NCBI GenBank assembly: GCA_022837245.1
Contig: JALHHX010000143.1
Span: 1 to 5,606, forward strand
DNA from: Lentisphaerota bacterium
GTDB taxonomy: Bacteria; Verrucomicrobiota; Kiritimatiellia; RFP12; UBA3636
Length of the DNA: 5,606 nt
Direction: 5' to 3'
In this document: positions 5,040-5,606 of the stretch, piece by piece
How positions within the stretch are numbered: position 1 is the first letter of the stretch
Layout of the letters: each line of letters opens with the position of its first letter
Program-made: the position numbers and the translations under genes
The notes under the pieces: generated by a model
Database searches by the model: none
What the model was told of the DNA's origin: nothing
The model's input: the letters and a program-made list of their open reading frames with translations, nothing else

Positions 5040-5606
5040 ATGCGCTTGAATAAATTGGGGAGACTGTTTCTCGGGATCGGCGTGTTTGCATCATGCGCCG
5101 TAGCCTTTGCCGCCTCCGCCGAGAACGAATATGTGGTGGTGACCTGCAACACACAAGGGGTTGATGGTATTGTGCCAGTGGATGATGATTTTTATATCGC
5201 AACTAGAGGCGTCAGCTCGCCTTCCTTCGAGGCCGACATCGGCGTAGCTGCCAAAACTCCGTGGATACTAGTGCTCCCACCCGACGGGAAGATGGAACTG
5301 GAAATCGGCGAATATGGGGTGTACAAGGTCGAAGACGAGACCGGCTTGGAGAACGATGTCGAGGGCCGCATCCACATCCTCTCTGTGGACTTCGTTCAGA
5401 TGTGGGAAACGGAGAACAAGGCCAACCAGATATTCAATCCGACGCGTAAAGATGACCCTACGTATAGCAATCCCAGCCCGGATCCCAACGGCGATACCTA
5501 TGGCGTGCCGCGCAATTATATCTACATGGTTCCCAGCCCGGCTGGCGGCACATACAACGTTACGATAAAGGCAGACATTCAGCCTGTTGACTTGCGAACG
5601 CGGTTT
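5040..5606 (+). CDS. Exported protein of unknown function, N-terminal part, runs off right edge
   Basis: An open frame starts at ATG 5040-5042 and continues without a stop to the last base, giving 189 residues. Residues 1-27 form a Sec signal peptide: MRLNKLGR, a hydrophobic core (LFLGIGVFASCAVAFA), then a likely signal peptidase I site ASA-E. A lipobox at Cys19 (F-A-S-C) is poor. The mature part is acidic, has few cysteines, and is rich in short beta-type stretches such as EYVVVTCNTQG, TPWILVLPPDG, EGRIHILSVDFVQMWE and NYIYMVPSPAGGTYNVTIKAD. The last reads like a beta-sandwich strand pair. A polar, Asn/Asp/Pro-rich loop (about NPTRKDDPTYSNPSPDPNGD) separates these. I do not recognise the family. 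It is probably periplasmic or surface-exposed and may be the front of a much larger protein. The start is supported by the AGGGGA at 5028-5033. It is transcribed divergently from tolB, so no functional link is implied. Confidence 0.85.
   Translation, partial: MRLNKLGRLFLGIGVFASCAVAFAASAENEYVVVTCNTQGVDGIVPVDDDFYIATRGVSSPSFEADIGVAAKTPWILVLPPDGKMELEIGEYGVYKVEDETGLENDVEGRIHILSVDFVQMWETENKANQIFNPTRKDDPTYSNPSPDPNGDTYGVPRNYIYMVPSPAGGTYNVTIKADIQPVDLRTRF

Overview
The window looks like chromosomal DNA of a Gram-negative (diderm) bacterium. It carries tolB and pal, parts of the Tol-Pal envelope system, and two exported proteins. A right-handed beta-helix protein ending in a choice-of-anchor-Q-like module, an exported protein of unknown family, and the moderate-to-high GC content would suit a Kiritimatiellota/Verrucomicrobiota-type (PVC) lineage. 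That placement is an inference from general familiarity, not a measurement.

Layout, left to right. Positions 1 to about 410 hold the N-terminal part of a Mu-like (DUF935/gp29-type) phage portal protein on the minus strand, about 74% GC by hand count, running off the left edge. At about 400-420 it meets, head to head and with no intergenic space, the interior of a plus-strand beta-helix surface protein gene. That gene has lost its 5' end and carries an apparent one-base frameshift near 650. It runs to 1131, where its stop codon shares a CTAG with the stop of the convergent tilS.

Positions 1128-4420 are a compact minus-strand cluster transcribed tolB, then pal, then tilS. TolB is a periplasmic beta-propeller. 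Pal is an outer-membrane, peptidoglycan-binding lipoprotein. TilS is the tRNA-Ile2 lysidine synthetase. TolB and Pal work together in envelope constriction and outer-membrane integrity. TilS is an unrelated essential tRNA-modification enzyme that follows pal by only 12 bases and probably shares its transcript. A 9-base G/C homopolymer lies between tolB and pal.

Positions 4421-5039 are a 619-base divergent intergenic region with no credible gene. It holds a candidate tolB promoter, a cluster of GC-rich inverted repeats around a GGGACAGACCCC core (REP-like), and two candidate promoters for the rightward gene. From 5040 to the right edge runs the N-terminal part of an exported protein of unknown function, with a signal peptide and a good ribosome binding site.

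I see no CRISPR array, tRNA, rRNA, or complete mobile element. I do not see a convincing new biological system. The most notable items are the phage/beta-helix junction, the REP-like cluster and the unidentified exported protein.
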